A stretch of 64,000 nt of DNA from Closterium sp. NIES-65 (GCA_948144175.1 CANXME010002463.1:1139001-1203000), one strand, 5' to 3'; counted from the first letter of the stretch, positions 42,010 to 54,949 are shown. Made by a program: numbers and translations. Notes: generated from the letters alone by a model not told the origin.

Positions 42010-45000
42010 TCAAGAGGAGAGCAAGTGAGGCAAGACAGGCACAAGACCCAACTGCGTGCAGCAACGCTGATGATCACAAGGCGCAAGTGCCTTGGTGAAG
42101 ACATCAGCAGTGTTGGCCTCAGAGGCCACGTACGCAAGTCGCAATTGTCCACGCTGCTGTAGCTCACGAGCAAGAAAGTAGCGGAGAGCAATGTGCTTCG
42201 TTCTGTGCTCCAGTCGCTGCTCTCGACACAAGGCCAGCATGGCCTTGTTGTCTACGTACAGGACTGGAGGAGAACGAGGCTGCTCTCCAAGGTCGGTCAG
42301 CAGGTAGGTGAGCCAGCGTAACTCCTGTGCAGCCATAGCCCCAGCGTAGATCTCAGCCTCACAACTGGAGCCGAGAACAGAAGACGAGCGGGTAGCCCGC
42401 CACGAGACAGAGCCGGAACCAAGGCTGAAGGTGTAACCCTGTGACGACCGCTGCGTAGCCTGGTCGTCAGCCCAAGAAGCGTCTGCGTGCCCAGTGAGGA
42501 CCACTGGACTGCGCCCTCCAAGCACTAGCCCCATGCCCGACGTACTGCACAAGTAGCGCAACACCCTCTTCGCTGCAGCCATGTGCTCTGGTCGGTGTCT
42601 CCCAGGAGCAACAAAGCGTGCGAGAATACTAAGAGGGTATGCGAGGTCAGGTCGTGTGCAGGTCATCAGGTACATGAGGCAGCCAACAAGCTCTGCAAAC
42701 GGGCCACTCGACTCTACGGACTCATCCGAAGGCAGAGCTGAGAGCGAGTGGCGAGTAGGCAGAGGAGTGGCCTGAGGCGAGGAGTACGTGAAGCCGAAGC
42801 GCTGAAGGACCTGCTGCACCATGTGTGACTGAGTCAAGGTAATGGTGCGGCGTGCTCTGTCCCGGGTGATCTGCAAGCCAAGGTAGCTGCGCAGTTCACC
42901 CAGGTCAGTGCACGTGTGTCTCTTCTGCAGCTCGGACTTCACGTAGGCGAGTCCAGCAGTGTCAGCTGTGGCAAAGACCAAGTCGTCGACGTACACGAGG
43001 ATGTAGAACGGCGGCAGAGAGGTGTCGGTGCGCAGAAACAGCGACGGGTCGGCAGTGGAAGGAACAAACCCAAGTGCCGCGAGCGTAGTCCTCAGTGTGT
43101 CGTGCCACTCACGTGGAGCCTGGCGGAGACCGTAGACTGGACGCCGGAGACTCCACTGGGTACCAGGAGGGAAAGACCCAGTGAAGCCAGGTGGGCGACG
43201 CAGCCAGATCTCCTCGTGCAGGCTGCCCTGCAAGAAAGCTGTGCTGAAGTCGAGAGAGTGCAGCTCGTAGTCACGGTGAGCAGCAACGTGCAGCAGAACC
43301 CGAAGAGTGGTCATCTTCGGGGTGGGGGAGAAGGTCTGAAAGTAGTCAACCCCCTGCCGCTGACTGAAGCCACGAGCCACGTAACGCGCCTTGAAGACAG
43401 GCGGAGAACCCGCCGGCCGCTTCACCCTGAAAATCCACATGCCACTGACGATGTTCGCCCCAGGAGGGGGAACAGCGTCAACGTAGGTGCCTGTGGACTT
43501 CCAGGAAGCCATCTCTGCATCCATAGCTGCCTGCCACTGAGAGGAGTAGGGACCCTCTATCGCCTCCGCGTAAGAGCGCGGAGTCGGGATGTCTGGTGCA
43601 TCCGGGTCTCCCTCAGGGGCTAGCAGTACAGACGCGAGACGAGGTGAAGCGGCGGCCAGACACTGGAACTCCTCCTGCCTGTCCTCAAGGACGTCCGTGC
43701 CAAGGGCACACTCACCCCCGACGGACGGAGGACAGGCGGACTCAGACTCAGTAACAAGACGAGCAGCGTAGTCTAGACGACAGCGCGCAGCAAAGTCGAC
43801 AAGCTCAGTGACAAGGGCAGACGCAGCAGACGACTCGAAGGAGGGGTCAGTGACAGCAGTAGCAAGGAGACGCGTGACAGTAGGACTGGCAGCACGAAGA
43901 GAGTCCGACTCCGGGTCGGCAAGAGCAGGAAGAGAGGAAGCAGGAGGAGAAGGCAAAGGGGCACGCAGAGGAGCAGTGGACGGACGCAGTGACATCCGGT
44001 GCGTGCCAGGGACAGGAGGAGGACGCTGACGCGACCCGCGACCACTAGCGCGCTTAGTACGAACAGGCGACACAGGACGAGACGCAGGCTCACGACGCTC
44101 AGTAAGACCTCCAGACGGACCAGCGTAGGGAGAAGGAGCAGGCAAAGGGGAGGCAGGCTGTAGCTGTGGCTGTGACTGGACAGGCTGCGGACCCTCTAAG
44201 GGAGGAGGAGGTGTAAGACCAAGAACCTGCTGCAGGAGCGGAACGAAGTACGGTCGGGGCCGCGCGGCGACGCTAGAAACAGCAGGAACAGCACCAGTAG
44301 CCCCGGCAGGAGCACCCACTCCAGCAGCACCTCCAGCAGCACCACCAGAAGCTCCAGAACCCCAAGCCGCAGCACCAGGAGCACTGTCAGTCGGACCGCC
44401 AACGGCAGGCTCAGCGCCAACACCCTCAGTAGGACCAGCTCCAGGAGAACTCTCAGACCCAGTAGCTCCAGCACCCACAGTACGAGCACCGGCGGGACGC
44501 GCGGCAGCAGCACCCTCTGCAGTCGAAGAACCACCCGCACCAGCAGCACGCCTCCAGCGCCTGGCAAACCACTCACGCAGCTCCTGTGGGGAGAGTGGCT
44601 CCCGGCGAGACGAAGCACCCCCAGGCACAGCACCTCCAGGCTCAGAACCCCTAGACACAGCACCCCCAGGCACAGCACCTCCAGGCTCAGCACCCCCAGG
44701 CACAGCACCCCCAGACTCGGCACCTCCAGGCTCAGCACCCCCAGGCACAGCACCCCCAGGCTCAGCACCCCCAGGCTCAGCACCCCCAGACTCGGCACCT
44801 CCAGGCTCAGCACCCCCAGACTCCGCACCCCCAGGCTCAGCTCCCGCAGCAGCACCAGAGTCACCAGTGACCTCGACAGGCTCGACCGCGTCTACCTGGG
44901 ACACACCTGAAGGGGCAGGACCCTGAGGGGGGAGGGGAACTACCGGGGGGGGACCTGGTACCAAGAAGAGCGGGGGTGGGGGGAGGGACGGAGTGCGGTA

Positions 45001-47996
45001 GGGGAAGAGGCGGTAGTAGGGTACCGACTCGTCGAACGTGACGTCCTGGGAGGACAGAACACGTCGAGAGGTGGGGTAGTAAAACTGCCACCCAGGGGCG
45101 TCGGGGGGGAACCCCAGGAAGACGCAGGGAGAAGCACGAGGGGACAGCTTGTCCGCAGACAGGTCGCGAACAAACGCCCGAGATCCCCAGACCCGGAACG
45201 CCGACGCATCGCCAACCTTCCCCGTCCACAGCAGGGCTGGGGAGGTCTCCGGTCGAGAGACCCTGGGGTGGAGGTTGATCTGGTGCGCAGCGTAACTGAC
45301 CGCAAACGGCCACAGAAAATGGGGAGCAGCCGCATGCATCATGGACGTACGAGCGACGTCCATGACCATGCCAATGCGGCGCTCAGCAATCCCATTCTGC
45401 TGTGGTGAGTCCGGAAGCGTGAAGGTCTGACGGATGCCTCGCGCACGACAGTAGGCACTCAGGAGGCCAGAGGAGAACTCTCCGCCTCTGTCCGAGTGCA
45501 GACGTAAAACAGGGAAGTCAGAGCCAAAGCTCCTCCGAAGCTGGAGACGAGCCGCGCGGATCCAGTCGATCAACACCTCAGTGACCTCACCCTTGCTGCG
45601 CAAGGGGAAGACTGTGGTGTAACGCGAGTAGTCGTCAACCACCAGCAGGAAGTAGCGCTCCTGACCCTGTCCACGGACGCGGGCTGGGCCCCACACGTCC
45701 ATGTGAAGCGTCTGCAACGGGGCCTCTGTCGGAGGAAACTGGGAGGAGTGAGGGGCAGCACGCTGGCGCCCCTCGACACAGGGGACACAGGTGGGGCCAG
45801 GGCCCGGAGGAAGGGGAGGGAGAGACTGGGGAAGACCAGACACAAGGACTCGCGAGGCCATGCCTCTGAGCCGAAGCAGAGAGGGGTGGCCAAGGCGGTG
45901 GTGCCAGAGGAGGGTCTCGTGAGACAGACGACGACACGAGCAGGGGGCAGACTCAGGACCAGACCTGGACGCTGCAGCAAACACCTGACCAGACGAAGGG
46001 ATCCTACCAGACTCAGCACCTGGAGGAGAAGCAGTGGTCAGTGTGTACAGGCTCGACCCTGGCCGACGTGTAAACGTAGCCAGGTGGCGACCTGTATCCG
46101 CCTCCGTGCAGTGGGTCACCCGCTGACGAGCAGGGGTGAACTGGTGGACACCCACATCCTGGAGGTCAGCACCACTCACCAAGTTCGTCGAGAACGAGGG
46201 GAGGTAGAGACCAGTCAGGGTACCAGAGGGGGCCGCCGGACACGGGAGGACAGTGGAGAAGCGAGACAGGACAGGCCCCCCAGAGGGGTCAGCCAGGGAC
46301 ACCGCAACCGGCCGACTCAGCGGCGTGAGAGTGGTGCGGTCCCTAAAGAAGGAGCGAGACGCTCCAGAGTCAAGGGTGAAGGTGTGAGAGGCCGAAGCCG
46401 ACACAGTACCTGAGAGGGCAGACTCACCAGCACCTGAGAGCACAGACGCACTGGCACCTAGAGCAGCAGCCTCACTAGTACCTGACGCGGCAGTACCAAT
46501 GCCCGGGCCGGGCGGGAAACACCGGTAACAGTCATCCTCATCACTACCAGTCACAGCATACATAGCAGAGAGAATAGCATCAAAATCAAGATCATAAATA
46601 GCTACACCAGCCCTAGACAGCTCTCCCCAGCGGGGGATCTCAGCGGCCTCCGGAAACTGCTGACGCCAGGCGTCGGTCAGGCGGCCAAAGCAGCGGCGGG
46701 CTGTGTGGGCGCCTCCACACCTCTCCCCTGCACGGTCACCTGTGCGAAGAACGTAGGGGCAGGGACCAAGCGCACCACCACGCTGACGCTGCAAGTACCA
46801 CTCACGGAGCTGCTGAGGGCCGGGGACGGTGCGAGAGCGCTGCTGCTGCTGTGGCTGCTGCTGCGGCTGCTGCTGCTGCGGCTGCTGCTGCTGCGGCTGC
46901 TGCTGCTGCGGCTGCTGGCGCTGACCACCCCCAGAGCTGCTCCGCTGGGACGAGCCACTCCGACCCCCGCCTCCACCGCCACCCCCGCCTCCACCGCCAC
47001 CCCCGTCTCCACCGCCACCTCCCCCACCAGGACCGTCGCTCCCACCGCTCCCACCGCCTCCTCCGCTACCACCTCCGCCGCCACCTCCGCCTCCACCGCC
47101 GCCACCAGTACCTCCACTCCCGCCACCACCCCCACCGCCACCCCCACTCCCCCCGCCACCCCCACCGCCTCCTCCACCGCCCCCTCTAGCTCCACCCGCT
47201 CCCTTGCCCCCTTTGCCCTTGCCAGAGCGGCGTCTGCCGCTGGGGGCAGACGCCGCGCCGACCGACTCAAAACCAGTGAGGTCGGCCGCAGCGGCAGAGG
47301 CGACAGAGGGCAGCAGGGGGGAAGGACCACACCCCTCAAAGATGGGGGTGCGAGGGTCACCCCGAGAGGCCCCTACAGCGACAATACTCTTCTCAGCCGC
47401 TAGCAAGGACTCCTCAAGGAGATCGACAGTGAGAGTGGTGGGACAGACAGAGAGAAACTGGTCCCTAACGGCACGAAGGGACTCAGGGAGACGGGTGACG
47501 AGAAAGTAGAGAGTGATGTACATGGGAGGAGGGTTTGCAGCGCGAAACTCAGCAGGAAGGGCAGCGCGGTAGCGGGTGTCACTAGCACGGAGGTGGGTAA
47601 CGAGGTCAGCAACAGTGGGAAAGGAGGCGAGGTCAGGGAAGAGAAACGGTAGCATGAGGCGGCTAAGGGTAGCGGAGGAAGGGGAGGAGTAGCGTGCAAC
47701 TACAGCGTCGTACAAGGCCTGAGCGGTCTTGCACTGACTAAAGTGGGCACGCTCAGAGGAAGGGAGGTGGCGACGCACAGCAAGACGTGCAGCAGCATCG
47801 CGGGTCGCCCACTTGGAGCGAACGGCAGAGTCAGCATCAGCAGGTGGGGCAGGGACAGCGCCAGAGACAAAGTCAAAGAGAGAGAGACCTCATCTATCGC
47901 ATCACATAGTAAGTACAGCTGCAGGTCTTCAATCCAGACGGCAAAGTCAATGGCCCTCCCCTCAGCGTCAAAAGTAAGGACATTGGGGGTGGCCAT
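42010..47996 (-). pseudogene. copia Gag-Pol polyprotein of E4 (full domain set, one early frameshift)
   Basis: Gag starts MATPNVLTFDAEG at 47996. After about 36 codons a CT repeat (47876-47888 region) is 2 bp longer than in E2, shifting the frame; the correct frame is open from there to 42010. Gag then holds the UBN2-like core absent from E2 (MYITLYFLVTRLPESLRAV), a long Gly-rich tract, a Gln-rich tract and CX13CX3HX4C. Protease LDSGASRSFF, integrase HHCC and DDE, linker with GGAEP repeats (44600-44850), RT with VYVDD (near 42990) and RNase H (to VPVLPHLLSS) are intact. Pol is about 95% similar to E2 by eye. Without the 2-bp change it would look fully functional. Confidence 0.92.
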
Positions 47997-48069
47997 GGCA
48001 GCAGCTGAAAGTCTCACCGGGCTGGGAGAGTCGGGTAGTGCAGCAGCAGAGGAACACAGCTCAGGAACA

Positions 48070-48895
48070 GCGGCACGGCTCGGGCGGCTCGGGTTGCTGG
48101 GGCGGCGCGGGCGGCTCGGGCGGCTCGGGCGGCTCGGGCGGCTCGGGCGGCTCGGGCGGCTCGGGCGGCTCGGGCGGCTCGCGCGGCTCGGGTGGCTCGG
48201 GCGGCTCGGGCGGCTCGGGTTGCTGGGGCGGCGCGGGCGGCTCGGGCGGCTCGGGCTGCTGGGCTGTACGGGCGGCTCGTGCGGCGCTGGTGTCGCGACG
48301 GGCGGCGCACTGGTGGCTCGCGGGCGGCTGCGCAGGCGGCTCAGGGACGGCGGCGCGGGCGGCTCAGGGAGCTCACGGGCGGCTGCGACGGGCGGCTCGC
48401 GGGCGTCGGGCGCTAGGGCGTTGGGGCGACGGCGGGCGGCGCTCAGGCGTTCGGGCGGGCGGCCGTAAGGGCGAAAGGGCGGTCGGCGCTCGGGCGCTAG
48501 GGCGGGCGGCCGGCCGTCAGGGCGCTTGGGCGAGGGGCGCACGGGCGCTAGGGCGGGCGGCCGTCAGGGCGCTAGGGCGAGCGGCGCTCGGGCGCTAGGG
48601 CGGGCGGCCGTCAGGGCTCTAGGGCGGGCGGCGCTCGGGCGCTAGGGCGGGCGGCGCTCGGGCGCTAGGGCGGGCGGCGCTCGGGCGCTGGGGCGGGCGG
48701 CCGTCAGGGCGCTAGGGCGGGCGGCCGTCAGGGCGCTAGGGCGGTTGGCCGTCAGGGCGCTAGGGCGGGCGGCCGTCAGGGCGCTAGGGCGGTTGGCGCT
48801 CGGGCGCTAGGGCGGGCGGCCGTCAGGGCGCTAGGGCGGGCGGCCGTCAGGGCGCTAGGGCGGCCGGCCGTCAGGGCACTAGGGCGGGCGGCCGT
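48070..48895 (-). repeat. Leader tandem repeats of E4
   Basis: Two blocks: a 9-bp CGGCTCGGG repeat (48070-48270) and a 24-bp repeat built on GGGCGCTAGGGCGGGCGG (48400-48890). Neither resembles the E2 leader repeat although the proteins are nearly identical. The block continues into MATPNV with open frames on both strands, an effect of base composition. Confidence 0.85.
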
Positions 48896-48997
48896 AAGAG
48901 GAGGGAGCGGCGGGAGCGCGACGGTAGGGGCGACACGCAGGGTCGCTAAAAAAAAGAACGCGCGCCTCGGGGCGCGCTTCGGTGGGCCCTAGGAACA

Positions 48998-49027
48998 GTC
49001 CCTAGGAGGGGACCTGCTCTGATTCCA
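48998..49027 (-). promoter_or_regulatory. E4 primer binding site and adjacent hairpin
   Basis: Minus strand TGGAATCAGAGC (49027-49016), one mismatch from the usual PBS, is followed by GTCCC-CTCCTA-GGGAC (49013-48998), a 5-bp stem in the same position as in E2 but with a different register and loop. Confidence 0.8.
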
Positions 49028-49158
49028 TGAGAAGAATTGAACGAGAATGAAATGAGTATGAACGAAGTGAGTACAAATAGGAAACCCTAATTGGGTTGTA
49101 CCCCCTATGGGATACCCCACTATAGCCTACACAAATAAGTAAGCTATATGTTCTGACA
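49028..49158 (-). repeat. 5' LTR of E4
   Basis: 131 bp, identical by eye to 41667-41797; TSD GGTCG follows at 49159-49163. Confidence 0.96.
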
Positions 49159-49163
49159 GGTCG

Positions 49164-49456
49164 AACTCCGCGGAGCTACGACGTTGGATGAGATGATTCG
49201 TAACGCCGGGCGTTTTGACACCATCAACTTTGCAGCATACCAGCGATTCCAAGGACGAACCGGGCAGCACACCACTGCTGGACCTACCTACCGCACCAAC
49301 GGTCCTTCTCCCATGGAGCTCGGTGTGGTGGAACAACGTGCATGCAACCAGTCCACGCTTATGTGCTACTCGTGTGGGAAAGTCGGCCACATCAAGCGAC
49401 ATTGCCCGAACCGCCGCAACTTCGAAAGGTCTCCGGGAAACGGACAGCGCCAGTAG
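49164..49456 (+). pseudogene. gypsy Gag, C-terminal part (after the copia insertion)
   Basis: Continues gag from ELRGATTLDEMIRNAGRF to a zinc knuckle CYSCGKVGHIKRHC (CX2CX4HX4C) and stops at 49456 (TAG). Pol overlaps it in the -1 frame from 49342, consistent with frameshift expression of pol. Confidence 0.88.
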
Positions 49457-52400
49457 CAGTGGGGCAGACCTCTGGTGCATCGCATGCCCCGCTTCTCCCG
49501 ACTCCATTATTCATCGGCACCTCTGAACTCTACACCACATCCAACGCTCCATTCCCCGCCATCATTCTATACGCAAAAATAAAGAATCGCTACGTTGACT
49601 TTTTGCTCGATACCGGCGCTTCAACAAATTTCCTCTCTCCCTCAATTGCTGCTGAACTTTCTCTCCCCGAAGATCCCAACAGCAACCCGCAGGACGTGAT
49701 CATGGCAGATGGTACTCGGCGGCGCTGCGGACCTACTCTCCTCCCTGTGCATTACATGTTTGGAATCTTGGAGGCGATGGTCACGTTCGAGCAACTGCAC
49801 CTCGGCGGGTACGAAGGCGTTATCGGTCGACCGTGGTTGCACCAGTTTGGACCGCAGATTTATTGGCGCAACGGAACTGTCACCGTCGGCAACTACGACC
49901 TCCCATCCCACTCCTTTCGCCGACCATGGTCATCCCCAACCAGTTCCGCTTCATCAACCCATCCACCCCAACCTGCCCCATCTCCATCTTCCCATATCCC
50001 CCCTCTCCCTCCTCCTCGCATAGCTCCCGTGCAGCAGCCAACACCACCCGACTCCCCCGAAGTGATCAACACACCTCCTCCTTCTCCACCCCACCCAACC
50101 CAGCAGCCACGACGTCCCATCATCCGCCCCGCCTCTGAAGTTATCAATCCATCAGCCCCCACCCCTCCATCACCACCTCCTCATCATCTCCTAGTCATCT
50201 TCACCGCTCCCGAATCTTAACCATCACCCAACTCTCTCCCATCACCTATACAGAAGTTACTCTAAGGCTACACCGACGTCTTCCCCGGAGATCTTCCCGC
50301 CGAGCGTGCTACTGACCATAGCATCCGCCTCATTCTAGGTTCTACACTGCCCGTGCGCCCAACCTATCGCATGAGAACCGCTGAACTTTTGGAGCTCCGA
50401 CGTCAACTCGATGACCTTTTCGAGAAGGGTTTCATCCGCCCAAGCACCTCACCATACGCTGCCCCCGTGCTTTTCACCCGCAAGAAGGAAGGTGACCTGC
50501 GCCTTTGCATCGACTACCGCGCCCTCAACGCCATCACAATCAAGAATAAGTACCCGCTGCCCCGTGTCGAGGAGTTGTTCGACATGCTTGGGGAAGCAAC
50601 AGTTTTCAGCAAGCTCGACCTATGCTCCGGTTACCACCAGATCCGGCTCGCCGAAGACGACATCAACAAGACGGCGTTTCGAACCCGCTACGGCCACTTC
50701 GAGTTCCGCGTACTTCCGTTCGGCCTCACCAACGCACCAGCCACGTTCATGGGACTCATGAACGACATTTTTCGGCCCTTCCTCGACCGCTTTTTCATCG
50801 TGTTCCTCGATGACATCCCCATTTTCAGCTATTCACTCGTGGAACACGCTCAGCACCTACGCATCATCCTCGACACGCTTCGCCAACACCGCCTCTACGC
50901 CAAGCTCTCCAAGTGCACCTTCGCCCGTTCAAGCATCGGCTTTCTCGGCCATGTCATCAGCTCCAAAGGCATTGCTATGGACCCCACAAAGGTCCAGTGC
51001 CTTGCTGATTGGCCAGCCCCACGCACGGTAGCGGAGTTGCAAAGTTTCATCGGCCTTGCCAAGTATTACCGGAAATTCATTTTCAACTTCTCTCACATCT
51101 GCGCCCCTTTGACCGATCTCTTCCGTCAAGGAGCTGCCTTTCAATGGGGACTACCGCAGCAGACCGCTTTCAACTCAATCAAATCAGCACTCACCTCTGC
51201 ACCGGTCCTCATCGTCGCCGACCCTTCACGCCCATACTTCATATGGACCGATGCTTCCGATGTCGCTGTTGGTGCCATTCTTTGCCAAGACCACGGCCAT
51301 GGGATGCAGCCACTCGCTTTCGAGTCACGCAAGCTTCAACCGGCAGAGCGCAACTACGCAACACACGATCAGGAGCTCCTTGCCATTGTCCACGCAATCA
51401 AGACATGGCGCTGTTACGTGGAGCTGCAGCCCGTCACCGTCTACACCGACCACCGCCCTCTTCAACACTTGAAAACACAGCCCGTGCTCAGCCGCCGCCA
51501 AGCCCGATGGGCTGAGGTTTTGGAGCAGTTTGTACCCTCACTTCAGATTATCTACCGCCCCGGAAAACTCAACCCAGCCGACATCCCAACCCGCGCCTAC
51601 AAACGTGACCTGTTTTTTGTCAAGCAAGCACCCGAGGACCCGACCTACTCATTTGAAGACCCATTTTGGTACAACACCGTCACCAAGACCATTTGTGTCC
51701 TTGCAGATCGCTCCTTACGACAGCTGCTACTCTCCGAATACCACGACACCGTTACCGGCAGCCACTTAGGTATTGAGAAGACCTACGCACGCCTCTCCAA
51801 TGACTACCATTGGCCACACATGCATGCTGATGTGCGTGACTTCATACGCACCTGCCGCACCCGCCAACAACTCAAAGCACGCACCACCAACCGCTACGGA
51901 CTCCTTCAGCCCATCCCTCCACCTACCAAAGTGTGGGATGAAGTCACCATGGACTTCATCATGGATCTGCCCCGCACACCCCGCAGCTACAACGCTATCC
52001 TAGTCGTCGTCGACCGACTCTCCAAAATGAGCCACTTCATTCCTACCCACACAACCGTCACCGCACCCGAAACAGCCAGACTCTTCTTCGATCACATAGT
52101 CCGCCTACATGGTCTCCCATCCGCCATCATTTCAGACCGTGACCCCCGCTTCTTGAGTAACTTTTGGCAGAGCCTCTTCAAGCTTCACGGAACCCAACTG
52201 GAGTTTTCTACCGCGTATCACCCTGAAACGGGCGGACAAACCGAATGGATGAACCGCACGCTTGAAGACTCCCTCTGTGCACAAGTTACTGCTCGCCAAA
52301 CTGATCGGGATCTCCACCTCACCGCCATCGAACTCGCATACAACAGCACACCCCACCTTTCTACCGGCCAGCCACCCTTCTACCTCGCAACCGGACAGCA

Positions 52401-53027
52401 CCCCCGCCTCCCCACGACCCCTACCCCCCACCTCTCCCACGCACCAGCAGCCTTTGAGTTCCTCACCTCACTCGAATCAGCCATTGATGCCGCTCGCACC
52501 TCCATCCTTAAAGCTCAAGCCAAACAGACCCACTATGCCAACTCCTACCGCAAATATATACGCTTCAAGGTTGGCGATCAAGTGTTACTCTCCACTGACC
52601 ACCTACCTCTCCTACGCAAAGGCACAACCAGAAAACTCGCCCCTCGCTTTATTGGCCCGTTCCCCATCACCCGAGTCCTCTCACCAGTCACCTACCGTCT
52701 CCAACTGCCCAGCTATTTGAAGATTCACCCCATCTTCCATGTCCAGCGCCTCCGCCCTTTCCGTGCACCTTCACACGACCGTCCAGCCACACGCCAACTG
52801 CCACCGATGTTCGAAGGCAGCCCGGGCCTGTTTGAGGTTGCATCTATCGCTGCACATCGCGACACACCTCATGGTCGCGAGTTTCTTGTTCATCGGAAGG
52901 ACCAGCCCACTAGTGACGACTCATGGGAATCAGAGAGCCACCTTGACCGTGCCGCAACAGCTGTGAATCGGTATTTGACCAGCCACGGTTTGGCGCCATG
53001 GACGGCGCCACTTGGAGGGGGAAGTAA
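49342..53027 (+). pseudogene. gypsy Pol: protease, RT, RNase H, integrase, chromodomain
   Basis: Protease motif FLLDTGASTNFLS is near 49605. A Pro-rich stretch follows, with TAA at 50218-50220 and again at 50263-50265, then the main frame (Met at 50353 is internal). [13 protein letters not shown] (near 50495), GYHQIRLA, and VFLDD in the YxDD position (near 50800). RNase [17 protein letters not shown] (near 51245). Integrase zinc domain (near 51740-51870) has H, H, C, but the second Cys of CxxC is Arg (CRTRQQ). [11 protein letters not shown] (51950), SDRDPRF (52132), E in [10 protein letters not shown] (52245). The C-terminal segment (52830-52960; [16 protein letters not shown]) is a degenerate chromodomain. 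The frame reads on into the 3' LTR to 53388. Confidence 0.92.
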
Positions 53028-53531
53028 TGTAACAGTGTGGCAGCCGATGCTGTCAAGTACAGTGCATGTGGGCGGAAGTCAAGCGCCACCTCACCAACTG
53101 TTCGTATTGGTCAAACGCCTCAACCTGCAGCTGGGTGACCAGGTCCTGACGCGCAGCCCAACACAAACCCTCGCGCGAAAATTACGAAACGCAGAACACC
53201 GAAGTTCCGACCGCTCGCCGACTTCGCCAACAACACCGACGAAATTACAGCCCCGTAACCAAGCTCGCCGTCCAATCCCGTACCGCAATAATTCTCTGAA
53301 TTTCACGGCAGGTTCATTTCAAAGGGGTTGGGTTACCATTGAGAAATTCAGAGAGAGTCGCGACTTGGGAGTGCGACTCGATATTTGAATGTGCTCTATA
53401 AAATTGTATCTAAAAAATTGTTCTGTGAAATTTGTGAAGTCATAGTGCAATTTCCAGAGAACTCCAGAGAGCACTCTATCCTCGTTTTCCTAGCCTCCTA
53501 AGCCTGCTACTTCCTTGCTAGTAACGTTTCA
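53028..53531 (+). repeat. 3' LTR of the gypsy element
   Basis: 504 bp, homologous to 40543-41033 with scattered substitutions and a 13-bp insertion near 53407; followed by TSD GTTGG. Confidence 0.92.
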
Positions 53532-53536
53532 GTTGG

Positions 53537-53613
53537 TGTCATTCAATGCCCGTCTTAGCGTAGTTGTCTTGCCAAGTCGTCGAGGGCCCTTGCTGTCGAA
53601 GGGCCCTCTAACA
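53537..53613 (-). repeat. Remainder of the probable solo LTR of the element A family
   Basis: Matches 4821-4892 with two differences; begins TGTTAGAGGGCCC on the minus strand. Its other part is at 40372-40542. A GGGCCCT...AGGGCCC inverted repeat lies within it. Confidence 0.55.
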
Positions 53614-53824
53614 TTTTGAGCTGGCGAAAGAGCGAGGGTCGGTTGGCGAGGTTGCGAGGCAGGAAGGTTACTCGCCCGGCTTGAGACGGACACAATCGAT
53701 TCCAACATCAGAGATCAATTCTGCCGTCATTGACGGACTCCAATAACGAAATTGAACGGACTCCAATAACGAAATTGAATGGACTCCAATCAACAGCGAC
53801 TCCCCCTCCTCCAACAGCCGTTCG

Positions 53825-54949
<1,125 letters not shown>

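Larger units (their letters stand above)
41667..49158 (-). mobile_element. Ty1/copia retrotransposon E4, young, 7,492 bp, nested in gypsy gag
   Basis: LTRs of 131 bp at 41667-41797 (3') and 49028-49158 (5'), identical by eye, with perfect TSD GGTCG (41662-41666 and 49159-49163). PBS (minus strand) TGGAATCAGAGC follows the 5' LTR. A leader of about 1 kb with GC-rich repeats, complete gag domains and complete pol follow. The sole obvious lesion is a 2-bp expansion of a CT run early in gag. It is the most complete member of its family here. Confidence 0.96.
40543..53531 (+). mobile_element. Ty3/gypsy chromovirus-type retrotransposon, split by E4
   Basis: LTRs at 40543-41033 (491 bp) and 53028-53531 (504 bp) with perfect TSD GTTGG (40538-40542 and 53532-53536). 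A PBS-like TGGTAATCAGAGC follows the 5' LTR and a GGAGGGGGAAG purine tract precedes the 3' LTR. Domain order is gag-PR-RT-RNaseH-IN-chromodomain. Without the 7.5 kb copia insert and its TSD it is about 5.5 kb. The LTRs differ by several substitutions and a 13-bp insertion, so it is older than the copia inside it. Stops in pol make this copy inactive. Confidence 0.95.

Noticed and set aside
47700-48542. 280-codon minus-strand frame covering leader and gag start of E4
   Set aside because: Its first part is leader repeat (Ser-Arg-Pro runs) and its last part is out of frame after the 2-bp shift; only about 36 codons are true gag.
40368-53620. hAT-type transposon (8-bp duplication ATTTTGAG)
   Set aside because: No convincing inverted repeats at the ends, and one end matches a copia LTR start next to a purine tract at 4893. 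An LTR origin is more likely.
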